The position numbers and the translations under genes are program-made. Positions 51,215 through 59,607 of a stretch of 61,333 nt of DNA are shown here, piece by piece. Positions within the stretch are counted from its first letter, which is position 1. Every line of letters starts with the position of its first letter. Source of the stretch: Acidimicrobiia bacterium (GTDB taxonomy: Bacteria; Actinomycetota; Acidimicrobiia; Spongiisociales; UBA5794). The stretch spans positions 1 to 61,333 of the forward strand of contig DASWKR010000056.1 of the NCBI GenBank assembly GCA_036396535.1, in the 5' to 3' direction. Below the pieces are notes generated by a model. The model worked only from the letters and a program-made list of their open reading frames with translations. It was not told the origin of the DNA and searched no databases.

Positions 51215-52087
51215 TCAGAAACGGTAGAAGGCGGCGGGGTTGTCGACGGCGATGGCAGCCCGCAGCGACTCGTCCGCGACCCACCCGCCGAATGCGTCCA
51301 CCAGGTCGCCGTCGTTCGGGTTCGCCTCGTACTTGTTGGGGTGCGGCCAGTCGGTTCCCCACATCACCCTGTCGGACGCCGCCTCGATGAGGGCGTGCGC
51401 CATCGGGGCGACGTCGTCGTACGGCGGCAGGTCGGTGGCGCTCACCCTGTTTGCCCCGGAGATCTTGATCCAGGTGTTGCCGCGGCGCACCAGCTCGAGC
51501 AGGACCTGGAACCCGGGTGCGGCGACACCGGCGGCCGCCTTCTGGTACGCGAAATGGCCGATCGACATCGGAACGGGAAGCCGGGTGAAGACCGGCATCA
51601 GCTCGACGATGGCCTCGCCGGGAAAGAGGAATTCGACATGCCAGCCGAGCTCACCGACCCTCTCGGCCAGCCTCGGTACGTCACCGATCTCGATCGGCAT
51701 GCCTCCGGCGTTGTCCATGTTGAGCCTCACGCCGCGAGCCCCACGCTTCTCGAGCGCAGCCAGCTCGACGTCCGGCACGTCGAGGGAGACTGCCACCACG
51801 GCGCGCGCCCGACCGGGCGTCTCGTGATTGAGCGCATCGGCGGCATCGAGGATGGCGGCGTTGTCCGTGCCGTAGACGGACGGCTGCGTGAGCACGACCC
51901 GGTCGATGCCGAGCGTCGCGTGGAGATGTCCCAAGTCGTCGAGCGTCGAGTCCGGCGGGTCGTATCCCCTGGCAGCGGTCATCGGGTACCGGCGGTCGAA
52001 CACGTGCACGTGGCTATCGATCGACCCGGCGGGAAGCACCGTCTGTGGGCGGCGCGGGTTGCGGTCTGGTGGGAGGCAGGCTCTCAT
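51215..52087 (-). CDS. Amidohydrolase (2-pyrone-4,6-dicarboxylate lactonase-like)
   Basis: 290-residue TIM-barrel hydrolase like LigI. Metal-site DSHVHVFD near 24-31, LTQPSVYGTDN near 64-74, RGVRLNMDN near 113, and MWGTDWPHPN near 241-250 with the catalytic Asp. LigI-like enzymes hydrolyse the lactone 2-pyrone-4,6-dicarboxylate; related ones act on sugar lactones. ATG 52087 is used; ATG 52105 upstream lies inside the operator. It opens the minus-strand operon and is divergent from the second ACMSD-like gene. Confidence 0.85.
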   Translation of the reverse strand: MRACLPPDRNPRRPQTVLPAGSIDSHVHVFDRRYPMTAARGYDPPDSTLDDLGHLHATLGIDRVVLTQPSVYGTDNAAILDAADALNHETPGRARAVVAVSLDVPDVELAALEKRGARGVRLNMDNAGGMPIEIGDVPRLAERVGELGWHVEFLFPGEAIVELMPVFTRLPVPMSIGHFAYQKAAAGVAAPGFQVLLELVRRGNTWIKISGANRVSATDLPPYDDVAPMAHALIEAASDRVMWGTDWPHPNKYEANPNDGDLVDAFGGWVADESLRAAIAVDNPAAFYRF

Positions 52088-52095
52088 CCGCAGAT

Positions 52096-52114
52096 CGTAT
52101 ATCATGCAATATCG
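52096..52114. promoter_or_regulatory. Divergent operator-like site (site C)
   Basis: TATATCATGCAAT at 52098-52110 is, on the other strand, an 11-of-13 match to the AATGCATCATATA of sites A and B. It sits in an AT-rich imperfect palindrome (ATAT, CATGCA, ATAT, then CGG) in the 95-base gap between two divergent amidohydrolase genes. TATCAT and, on the minus strand, TACGAT may serve as -10 boxes. Confidence 0.5.
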
Positions 52115-52182
52115 GAAGGCGGCGGCGAGAAGGGAGGACCTTCGCTCGGGCGCAGCCTGTTCCACGGGGAAGGAGTCCTGGG

Positions 52183-53199
52183 TTGACGAGAGCGAAGAGA
52201 TCCGATGGTCCGGTCATCGACATCCACTGTCACCGGGAATGCGTGCCGGCAACCGAGATCATGGAGGCCGAGGAGGCACGTCTCGGCCGGGTGAGGCTCC
52301 AGTACGGCTCGGAGCTCACCAGGGAGGTGAACCGCAAGCAGCTCGAGCAGATCCGCCCGAAGATGGAGAGCCTCGAGCACCGGCTGGCCGACATGGACGC
52401 CATGGGCGTCGACGTGCAAGCGGTCGCAGTGGCGGTGTATCAGTACTACTACTGGGCGGACGCCGAGATCGGCGCCAAGGTCGCCAGAGTCGTCAACGAC
52501 GAGTTGGCTGAGGCGACCGCCAAATACCCAGATCGCCTCCTCCCCCTCGGCTCCGTCCCTCTCCAGGACGCCGACGCCGCCATCGCAGAGCTGCGCTACT
52601 GCGCCGATGAGCTGGGGTTTCGCGGCCTCGAGATCAACAGCAACGTCAACGGCTCCGAGATCTCGGACGCCAGGCTCGACCCGTTCTGGGCCGAGGTCGA
52701 GCGGCTCGGCTCCGTCGTGGTCGTCCACACGAACGGACACACCGAGCGGGCCCGCCTCCAGGAGCACAATTTCCTCAACATCCTGGGCCACGCCTTCGAG
52801 ACGACGCTGGCGACGGCGGGGCTGATCTTCGACGGCGTCATGGAGCGCCATCCCGGGTTGAAGATCGTGATGGTGCACGGCGGCGGCTACCTGGCTTCCT
52901 ACGCAGGGAGAATCGACCACGCCTGGCGCGCCCGGCAAGACGTGCGGGCCGGCGTCCCCAATCCGCCCGGCACCTACCTGCGCAAGTTCTACTTCGACAC
53001 CATGGTGTTCGATCCTGATCAGGTGAGATTCCTCGTCGACAAGTACGGTGCCGACCACGTGATGCTGGGCACCGACTACCCGTTCGACATGGGCGAGGAC
53101 GACCCGCTCGGGCTCCTCGGCCGGGTCCCGGGGCTCGGCCAGGAACAGATCGACCTCATCGCGGGCGGCAACGCAGCCCGCTTGCTCGGGATCGTCTAG
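52183..53199 (+). CDS. Amidohydrolase (ACMSD-like) (2)
   Basis: 338 residues. DIHCHREC near 13-20, GLEINSNVNGSEI near 149-161, VVHTNGHTERA near 178, MVHGGGYLASY near 227 and MLGTDYPFDMG near 296-306. It is a paralogue of the amidohydrolase at 47.0 kb: the VHGGGY, TDYPFDMG and GGNAARL segments are nearly the same. A TTG start at 52183 is chosen because GAAGGAG lies ten bases upstream. It leads a three-gene plus-strand operon with two Gfo/Idh/MocA dehydrogenases. Confidence 0.87.
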   Translation: MTRAKRSDGPVIDIHCHRECVPATEIMEAEEARLGRVRLQYGSELTREVNRKQLEQIRPKMESLEHRLADMDAMGVDVQAVAVAVYQYYYWADAEIGAKVARVVNDELAEATAKYPDRLLPLGSVPLQDADAAIAELRYCADELGFRGLEINSNVNGSEISDARLDPFWAEVERLGSVVVVHTNGHTERARLQEHNFLNILGHAFETTLATAGLIFDGVMERHPGLKIVMVHGGGYLASYAGRIDHAWRARQDVRAGVPNPPGTYLRKFYFDTMVFDPDQVRFLVDKYGADHVMLGTDYPFDMGEDDPLGLLGRVPGLGQEQIDLIAGGNAARLLGIV

Positions 53200-53220
53200 G
53201 CCAAGGAGGGTGTGAACGGC

Positions 53221-54345
53221 ATGGCCGGCATAGGGCTCGCCGTGATCGGGTGCGGCACGATCGGGCGCGTCCGCGCCGTGCTGGCACGTGAGCACCCGAA
53301 CATCGCCTGGCTCGGCCTGTGCGACACGCACGAGCCGACTGCCAAGCGGCTCGCCGCCGACACCGGAGCCGACTTCGTCACCACCGACGTCGCCGACCTG
53401 CTGGCACAGCCGCAGGTGACTGCCGTGATCGTCGCCACGACCGAGAACGATCACGTCGACCCGATCCTCCAGTCGGTCGCGCACGGGTTTCCGCTGTTCA
53501 TCGAGAAGCCGCTGGCGACGGATCCGGTCGAGTCTGCAAGGGTGCTCGCCGCCATCGAGGAGGCCGGCGTCGACGCCGTGGTCGGGTACACGCAGCGATT
53601 CAGGCGGAGATTCCTCACCGTCAAGCAGCGCCTCCGCGACGGGCAGATCGGCGACGTCACCAGCGTCGTGACCAGGGCGTTCATGAATCGCATGGTCCCC
53701 TATGCCACGCTCCAGAAGACCGAGGATCGGACAAACCTGACCCCAATGGTCGTCTCAGGCACCCACGCACTCGACATGTGCATGTGGCTGATGGAGGGCA
53801 AGACGCCCATCGAGGTGTACGCCCGCTCCGTCGATGCCGTCCTCGGAGAGTGGGGTACGAAGGACGGCACATTCGGAGTCGTCACGATGGACGATGGGGC
53901 GGTCTTCTCCATGAGCATCAACTGGGCGCTGCCCGAGGTCTGGCCGGGCGCCGTCTACGGCCTCGAGATCGGCATCGTCGGAACGAAGGGGGTCATCGAC
54001 ATCGAGGACACCCACCGCGACGTGATCATCGCCTCCGAGGTCGCCCAAGGCGCCGGGTACAGGAGTCGCGGGTTCGACGCGGCTGCCCCGCGCCATGTCG
54101 ACTTCGTCGGCTCGTATCCTCCGGGCGACGTGTCGGACGGGATGCTGTGGGGCCCCATGCGTGAGGAGACGCTCACCTGGTACAACCGGCTGGCGAAGGG
54201 GTTCAAGACCCCGCACGCCACCGCCCGCGACGGTCACAACAACCTCATGCTCACGATGGCGATGGACTATTCGGCTCGGAGGGGTGAAGCGGTCGTGCTC
54301 CCGATCGAGCCTGATGCACTGCTCCAGCGGAGGGACGATCGATGA
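53221..54345 (+). CDS. Gfo/Idh/MocA-family oxidoreductase (2)
   Basis: 374 residues. Rossmann motif AVIGCGTIG near 7-15, EKPL with the catalytic Lys near 96, TQRFRRRFLTVK near 123. It parallels the dehydrogenase at 39.9 kb along its length, and the two are probably recent duplicates. ATG 53221 is preferred (AAGGAGG 11 bases upstream), though GTG 53212 is in frame. It overlaps the third dehydrogenase by ATGA. Substrate probably a polyol or hydroxylated ring. Confidence 0.88.
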   Translation: MAGIGLAVIGCGTIGRVRAVLAREHPNIAWLGLCDTHEPTAKRLAADTGADFVTTDVADLLAQPQVTAVIVATTENDHVDPILQSVAHGFPLFIEKPLATDPVESARVLAAIEEAGVDAVVGYTQRFRRRFLTVKQRLRDGQIGDVTSVVTRAFMNRMVPYATLQKTEDRTNLTPMVVSGTHALDMCMWLMEGKTPIEVYARSVDAVLGEWGTKDGTFGVVTMDDGAVFSMSINWALPEVWPGAVYGLEIGIVGTKGVIDIEDTHRDVIIASEVAQGAGYRSRGFDAAAPRHVDFVGSYPPGDVSDGMLWGPMREETLTWYNRLAKGFKTPHATARDGHNNLMLTMAMDYSARRGEAVVLPIEPDALLQRRDDR

Positions 54346-55415
54346 CCCAGGTCAACGTCGGCATCATCGGCACCGGATGGTGCGGCGGCATCCGCGCCGT
54401 GGCGTGCGCCAACAGCGCCCTGGTCGACGAGCTCCACATCGCGGAGACCAGGCCCGATCGACTCGACGAGGTCAAGGCGCTCACCCACCCGGTCTCGGCC
54501 ACCGCCAATTGGGAGGAGCTGGTCGCCAATGAGGCGATCGACATCATCATGGTGTCCGCCACCCCCGAGACGCTCCACTATCCGATGACGAAGGCGGCCC
54601 TCGAGGCGGGCAAGCACGTGTTGCTCGAGAAGCCGATGGCACTCACGCTCGACGAGGCCGACGACCTCGTGGAGACGTCCGAGTCGCGTGGGCTCAAGCT
54701 GACGATCGGCTACTCGCAGCGCTTCAGCGCCAAGCAGGCGATGATCAAGCGAAGCCTGATGGAGGGCACCCTCGGTGAGCCGGTCAGCGTCCTCGTGAGC
54801 CGGCACATCACCCGATCCCTCGGTGCCAAGATCGGGGGCCGCATCAAGTTGTCGCCGGCAGCCATGGAGGCGACCCACGACATCGACTTCGCCTTGTGGT
54901 GCCTGCAGCCCCGGCGTCCCGTGCGGGTCTACTCGCAATCGGCGTACGGGGTGCGGGCTCCGATCCACGGGCTCGCAGACACGCAGATGAGCGTCATCAC
55001 GATGGACGACGGCGTGGTGGTCACGGTCCAGGCAGGCATGTCGCTGCCCCCCGGCTATCCGAACGCCTGCACGACGTGGATCGAGTTCATCGGCACGGAC
55101 GGTGCCATCATCGCCGACGACAGCCACCGGGACGTCGTCCTCAACACTGTCGAGAACGGCGTCGTGTTCCCGCTGTCGACGATGCCGGGCGAGTACGTCG
55201 ACCACGTTTACGCCGGTCCGATGGAGCGCGAGACGATCCACTTCGTCGAGGCGGTCGCCTTCGACCGTCCCGTCATGGTCGAGCCGCGCCTCGCCCGGAC
55301 CACGATGGAGGTCTACATGGCCGCCGACCTCTCTGCCGCGAGCGGCGAGGTCGTCGAGTTGCCACTCTCGCAGGAGGCGGCCGCCCAGGCGGTCGCCGCC
55401 TCGATGAACGGCTGA
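54342..55415 (+). CDS. Gfo/Idh/MocA-family oxidoreductase (3)
   Basis: 357 residues, more distant from the other two. Rossmann motif GIIGTGWCGGIRA near 7-19, EKPM near 92-95, YSQRFSAKQ near 122-130 and THDIDFALWCL near 176-186 as the active-site segment with His and Asp. Members with THD-x-D often oxidise inositols and glucosides. It ends the plus-strand operon. Together with gene 2 it may make successive oxidations on one molecule. Confidence 0.88.
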   Translation: MTQVNVGIIGTGWCGGIRAVACANSALVDELHIAETRPDRLDEVKALTHPVSATANWEELVANEAIDIIMVSATPETLHYPMTKAALEAGKHVLLEKPMALTLDEADDLVETSESRGLKLTIGYSQRFSAKQAMIKRSLMEGTLGEPVSVLVSRHITRSLGAKIGGRIKLSPAAMEATHDIDFALWCLQPRRPVRVYSQSAYGVRAPIHGLADTQMSVITMDDGVVVTVQAGMSLPPGYPNACTTWIEFIGTDGAIIADDSHRDVVLNTVENGVVFPLSTMPGEYVDHVYAGPMERETIHFVEAVAFDRPVMVEPRLARTTMEVYMAADLSAASGEVVELPLSQEAAAQAVAASMNG

Positions 55416-55476
55416 TCCGGGCTCCTTCCCGCTCTCCCCGGTGGCGATCGATCGCCGACTCGGTCCGGCTGGCATG

Positions 55477-55968
55477 TCACATCGAGGCCCACACGACCTC
55501 ACCGTCCTCGTCGATCTCTCCGGTCGGCGTCAGCCCGACGGATGAGGCGACCCGCCCCGACGCGGTGTGGTCGGGGTGGATGTGGGCGGTCAGCCGTGTG
55601 ACGCCGCCGGCAGTCAGCCAATCACACATGGCGCCGGCGGCCTCGGATGCGATCCCACGTCTCTGCCACGGGACGCCGACCACCCAGGCGACGTCGGCCG
55701 TCGCCCCGACGACTGTCGCCTGGACGTACCCGACTGACACGCCTGCGAGCCTGATGATCCAGTTGTGCCACACCTCGCCGGGGCGCGGCGACCCCGCCAC
55801 CTGGAATCGATATCGAGACTCGACGTCGTCGAGGCTCGGCGGGTCGCCGCCCGTGTACTCGTAGATGCGGGCGTCCCCGAGTACCGCGACCATCTCCTCG
55901 GCGTCGTCGACCTCGAGCGGCGCCAGCACCAGCCGACCGGTTCGCAACTCCGTGTGGGGAGACGTCAT
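55477..55968 (-). CDS. GNAT-family N-acetyltransferase (RimJ/RimL-like)
   Basis: 163 residues. TGRLVLAPLEVDDAEEM near 10-26 is the start of the RimJ/RimL-type fold; the acetyl-CoA loop reads VGVPWQRRGIASEAAGAM near 93-110. HTASGRVASSVGL near 132-144 matches the conserved N-x-A-S-xxxxxK/L-x-G segment, with His in place of Asn. The ATG at 55968 has a short upstream open stretch that is not family-like. It is probably a housekeeping or resistance enzyme not linked to the island. Confidence 0.87.
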   Translation of the reverse strand: MTSPHTELRTGRLVLAPLEVDDAEEMVAVLGDARIYEYTGGDPPSLDDVESRYRFQVAGSPRPGEVWHNWIIRLAGVSVGYVQATVVGATADVAWVVGVPWQRRGIASEAAGAMCDWLTAGGVTRLTAHIHPDHTASGRVASSVGLTPTGEIDEDGEVVWASM

Positions 55969-56058
55969 GGAGCGACTATCGCACAGAGGACGACCCGTTC
56001 CGGCGTACCTCCGTCGCACATATGACCCGCCGGGACGCCGGAACCGGTCCGGGTCGGC

Positions 56059-57234
56059 CTAGGCGAGTGCCCTTCGGAGGGCGTGGAGCGCTCCGACCGC
56101 CGCGAACCTGCGGACTCGGTCGTCTCCGCCGTACAGGGCTACGGTGTCCGTCGTCGTCCCGGCAGGGGTCCTGACGGCCACGCCGACCGATCTCGTGGAG
56201 TCGTCCGGCGTGACCTGCCTGTCGACGCCGCCGATGGCCAGGACGACGTCGGCCTCGAGAAACCCGTCGACGACGCCGAGCAACTCGGCTGCCCGCCCTT
56301 CGTTCACCGCCGCCCCCGATGGGACCGTGAGCGTCCCGGCATAGACGGCCGTGCCCGCCGCCGCCTCGGCGATCCTCGACCCGACCGTGCCGAGGGTGAC
56401 CTCCTCGACCGTGGCGATCCGCCACCCCAAGTCCTGCAAGCGCGTGACGATGATCGATTCGATCGTCTCGTCGTCCCTCCCGAACACGACGCCGGCGAGG
56501 CGAGATGCCACCACGGCGTCGAGCTCGTCGATCATGGCGTCTGCGGCGGCGACGGACTCGGCCTTGGCGGTGATGCGCACCTTCACCTCTGAATCCGTGA
56601 TGAGGAAGGCGACCGTCGGGTTCGCGGAGGCATAGAGGTCATCGAGGATCTCGGCCACCCGCGACTCCCCCAGCCCCCAGGTCCTGATGACGCGGCTGCG
56701 CACCACGGCCGGTTCGCCGGAGGCTTCCCGCAACCTGGGCAGCACCTCCTCATCGACCATGGCGGACATCTCGCCGGGAACCCCCGGCACCGCGTACACG
56801 TGGACACCCTCGATCTCCATCGCAACGCCGAGGGCCACACCGTTGCTGTTCGGAAGTGGGGTGGCCGTCTCCGGGTAGTCCGCCATGCGCAGGGTGTTCT
56901 CAGAGACGGAGCCTCGCAGTCGCGTGATCCGATCCCGGATGGCCTCTGCGTGGGCTCGATCGCGGGCCATCCCGACCCCTGCGACCAGGCAAAGGGCCTC
57001 CCGAGTGAGGTCGTCCTGGGTCGGACCAATGCCGCCGGTCAGGACCACTGCGCCCGACCTGCCGATCGCCGTCCTGATCGTCTCGGCCAGCCTGTCGAGG
57101 TTGTCCCCGACCGTCACCTGGTGGTGGACGTCGAACCCGTCACGTGCCAGCCGCTCCCCGATGAAGGCGACGTTCGAGTTGACGATCTGGCCGAGGAGCA
57201 GCTCGGTGCCGACCGCCACGATCTCGACGATCAC
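56059..57234 (-). CDS. cinA: CinA-like protein with degenerate amidase domain
   Basis: 391 residues. The N-terminal COG1058 domain has AVGTELLLGQIVNSN near 7-21, TGGIGPTQDDLT near 65-76 and PGVPGEMSAM near 148-157, matching the ADP-ribose/NMN pyrophosphatase half of CinA. The C-terminal half is the PncC (nicotinamide-nucleotide amidase) fold, but the position of the active-site AESCTGG motif reads VEEVTLGTVG, so the nucleophilic Ser is lost and the amidase is probably inactive. A GTG start at 57234 lies one base after the FAH stop. Confidence 0.87.
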   Translation of the reverse strand: MIVEIVAVGTELLLGQIVNSNVAFIGERLARDGFDVHHQVTVGDNLDRLAETIRTAIGRSGAVVLTGGIGPTQDDLTREALCLVAGVGMARDRAHAEAIRDRITRLRGSVSENTLRMADYPETATPLPNSNGVALGVAMEIEGVHVYAVPGVPGEMSAMVDEEVLPRLREASGEPAVVRSRVIRTWGLGESRVAEILDDLYASANPTVAFLITDSEVKVRITAKAESVAAADAMIDELDAVVASRLAGVVFGRDDETIESIIVTRLQDLGWRIATVEEVTLGTVGSRIAEAAAGTAVYAGTLTVPSGAAVNEGRAAELLGVVDGFLEADVVLAIGGVDRQVTPDDSTRSVGVAVRTPAGTTTDTVALYGGDDRVRRFAAVGALHALRRALA

Positions 57235-57235
57235 G

Positions 57236-58111
57236 TCAAGCGACCGGGTTCACGAGGGTTCCGACTCCGTCGATCGACACCTCGACGGTGTCGCCCGACC
57301 TCAGATAGACCGGGGGGTCGAAGCCGATGCCGACGCCCGCCGGCGTGCCGGTTGCGATGACGTCACCCGCCTCGAGCAGGACCGCGGCGGAGATCGCCTC
57401 GATCAGGGTCGGTATGTCGAAGATGAGCCCCGAGATCGGCGACTCCTGGCGCAGCTCCCCGTTCACCGTCGTGCGCAGAACCGACGCGGTGATGTCGTCG
57501 ATCTCGTCCCGAGTGACGATGCACGGCCCCATCGGGCAATACGTCGCCGGGCTCTTGCCGATGAAGAACTGGACGTGCTGCTTCTGCAGCTCACGGGCCG
57601 TGACATCGTTGACGACCGTGTACCCGTAGACGTGGTCCCAGGCGTCTCCGGCGGAGATCCGTGACCCGCCGGGGCCGAGGACGACCCCGAGCTCACCCTC
57701 GTAGTCCGACGTGCCGAGCGGGTCGTTCGAGATCTCGATGGCGTCTCCCGGCCCGATGATCGATGACCCCGCCTTCGTGAAGATGATCGGGTGGTCGGGG
57801 ATCATCTGCTTCTCCGAGGCGTCGAATCCGCTCTCGGTGAACTCCTTGGCGTGGTCGTGGTAGTTGCGGCCGACGGCCATCACGTTGTTGCGGGGGCGGA
57901 TGGGAGCGAGGAGCCTCACGTCGCCGGGTGAGAGCCTCGGCGCAGTCTCGGCGATCGCCGCCGCGGCTGCGAGCCCGACTCGTCCGAGGGCGACGAAGTC
58001 GACCATCGCGGTCGGCAGCCCCGGATCGGCCGCCAAATCCGTCACCGAGCCGTCTCGACCGAGGACTCCGATGCCTGACTTGCCGCTGGCGGCGAACGTG
58101 ACCAGGCGCAC
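57236..58111 (-). CDS. Fumarylacetoacetate hydrolase-family protein
   Basis: 291 residues. NYHDHAKEF near 82-90, KAGSSIIGPGDAI near 112-124, the metal motif DYEGELGVVLG near 135-145 (two Glu), GKSPATYCPMGPCIV near 184-198, and GTPAGVGIGFDPP near 256-268. Members hydrolyse carbon-carbon bonds of acylpyruvates, decarboxylate oxaloacetate or hydrate dienoates. A GTG at 58111 with GGAAGG upstream starts it. Divergent from the enolase-superfamily gene across operator site B, which links it to the island. Confidence 0.9.
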   Translation of the reverse strand: MRLVTFAASGKSGIGVLGRDGSVTDLAADPGLPTAMVDFVALGRVGLAAAAAIAETAPRLSPGDVRLLAPIRPRNNVMAVGRNYHDHAKEFTESGFDASEKQMIPDHPIIFTKAGSSIIGPGDAIEISNDPLGTSDYEGELGVVLGPGGSRISAGDAWDHVYGYTVVNDVTARELQKQHVQFFIGKSPATYCPMGPCIVTRDEIDDITASVLRTTVNGELRQESPISGLIFDIPTLIEAISAAVLLEAGDVIATGTPAGVGIGFDPPVYLRSGDTVEVSIDGVGTLVNPVA

Positions 58112-58134
58112 TCTTCAACCTTCCGCCGACTGGA

Positions 58135-58151
58135 AATGCATCATATAGGAT
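58135..58151. promoter_or_regulatory. Divergent operator/promoter (site B)
   Basis: The 72-base gap between the FAH gene and the enolase-superfamily gene holds AATGCATCATATA at 58135-58147, the same 13 bases as in the importer promoter at 29121-29133. On the minus strand ATCATA gives a TATGAT -10 for the FAH gene; on the plus strand TAGGAT (58146-58151) is a possible -10. A repressor here would control both genes. Confidence 0.6.
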
Positions 58152-58183
58152 CCGCCCGTAGTGGCTCCGAGCGGAGATGACTC

Positions 58184-59266
58184 ATGAAGATCGTGTCGGT
58201 CGAGACGTTTCCCGTCAGTGTCCCGCTGACGAAGCCGGTCGTGATGTCGCACATCACCATCGAGAAGTCGGACAACGTGCTCGTCAAGGTGACGGCCGAC
58301 GACGGCACCTACGGATGGGGCGAGGGCGTCGAGGCGACCGACATCACCGGCGACACCCAGTCACGCATCAAGGACGGCATCGACTTCCTGGCACCGAGCC
58401 TCGTCGGCGCCGACCCGCTGCGGCGCACCGAGCTGTGGTTCGGCATGCAGCGCACCATCCAGGCGAACGAGACGGCCATCGGTGCGATCGACATCGCGCT
58501 CCACGACCTGGCGGGGCGACACCACGGCGTGCCGGTGAGCGAGCTGATCGGAGGCGCCGTCCGCGACCGGGTCCCTGCGCTCACCATGGTGGGGAGCGGA
58601 CGGCCCGAGGCCGATTTGGAGGCCGCTCTGGCCAAGTACGAGGCGGGGTTTCGCTGGTTCAAGATCAAGCTGGCGATCGCCGACCAGGACACCGAGATGG
58701 AGACGGTCACAAAGATCAGGACGGCGCTCCCGGCCGACGCCGTGGTGTGCGGTGACGCCAACCAGGGATGGTCGGAGCAGCAGGCGGTTGCGTTCCTCCG
58801 GAAGCTCGACGGGTACGACGTCCGGTTCGTGGAACAGCCGATACCCAGGGGCGACCACGGCGCCATGATCCGAGTCGCCCACCAGTCCCCCATCCCGATC
58901 TGTGCCGACCAGAGCGTCGGCTCGTTCGACGACATCCTCGCCTTCGGCCGCAGCGGGGTCGCCGGCGTCAGCCTCAAGCTGGTGAAGCAGGCCGGGATCA
59001 CCGGCGTCATGCGGGCCGCATCATTGTGCGACACGCTCGGGCTGGCGATAAACCTGTCCGGCAAGATCGCCGAGTCGAGCGTCGCCGCCGTCGCCAACGT
59101 CCACTGCGCGGCGGCGATGCACCGCGTCGACTTCGGCGCCAGCCCCGCCAATCAGGGTGTGGCCCGCGACGTGGTCACGGAGCCGGTCCAGGTCGTCGAC
59201 GGCCACTTCCGGGTACCGACGGCGCCGGGCCTCGGCATCGAGATAGACGAGTCCGTGCTGGGGTGA
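58184..59266 (+). CDS. Mandelate racemase/muconate lactonizing enzyme-family protein
   Basis: 360-residue enolase-superfamily enzyme. N-terminal capping domain to about 120; barrel domain with the Lys-x-Lys motif FKIKLAIAD near 164-172, metal ligands Asp in GDANQGW near 192, Glu in FVEQPI near 218 and Asp in CADQSV near 243, and the second catalytic Lys in LKLVKQAG near 265-272. This layout fits the MLE subgroup (cycloisomerase, racemase or dipeptide epimerase). ATG 58184 follows GGAGATG. Its substrate should be the carboxylate handled by the island. Confidence 0.9.
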   Translation: MKIVSVETFPVSVPLTKPVVMSHITIEKSDNVLVKVTADDGTYGWGEGVEATDITGDTQSRIKDGIDFLAPSLVGADPLRRTELWFGMQRTIQANETAIGAIDIALHDLAGRHHGVPVSELIGGAVRDRVPALTMVGSGRPEADLEAALAKYEAGFRWFKIKLAIADQDTEMETVTKIRTALPADAVVCGDANQGWSEQQAVAFLRKLDGYDVRFVEQPIPRGDHGAMIRVAHQSPIPICADQSVGSFDDILAFGRSGVAGVSLKLVKQAGITGVMRAASLCDTLGLAINLSGKIAESSVAAVANVHCAAAMHRVDFGASPANQGVARDVVTEPVQVVDGHFRVPTAPGLGIEIDESVLG

Positions 59267-59274
59267 GGTTCGTG

Positions 59275-59607
59275 TCAGAGTTCCGTATTGACGCAGCTGC
59301 CGATGCGATGCGCGCCTTCGGGCCGGCGTGTTTCGCGGGACACGACATAGTCGCAAAGACGCCCGCCGTCCTCGATGGCGATCAGCCTGACGTAGCCATC
59401 GGCGGTGCGGCAGTACGAGTAGCTGGGCAACTCCCCCGACGCGATCAGCGTCGAGAGCCTCGGCCCGCTCCCGCACTTCTCGAGGGACTGTGCGTCGGGG
59501 TACCGGGCATGCGCCCCCGACATCGTGAGGGACAACACAACTACGAGTGACCCCGCCAACCCCAGTGCTCGACGCGAACCTGGTCGTGCCACCATGCCGT
59601 TCATCAT
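59275..59607 (-). CDS. Small secreted protein with four cysteines
   Basis: 110 residues, no recognised family. A signal peptide spans about 1-35 (VVVLSLTMSGAHA). The mature part of about 75 residues has four Cys (EKCGS, SYCRT, RLCDY, GSCVN) that could make two disulfides, and no TM segment. Start at 59607 or at the ATG twelve bases downstream (MVARPG). It is convergent with the enolase-superfamily gene and separated by eight bases. Confidence 0.55.
   Translation of the reverse strand: MMNGMVARPGSRRALGLAGSLVVVLSLTMSGAHARYPDAQSLEKCGSGPRLSTLIASGELPSYSYCRTADGYVRLIAIEDGGRLCDYVVSRETRRPEGAHRIGSCVNTEL

Noticed and set aside
55443-55456. Perfect palindrome GGCGATCGATCGCC between two convergent genes
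   Set aside because: No loop, so it cannot form a terminator hairpin, and GATCGATC runs are frequent in this DNA.
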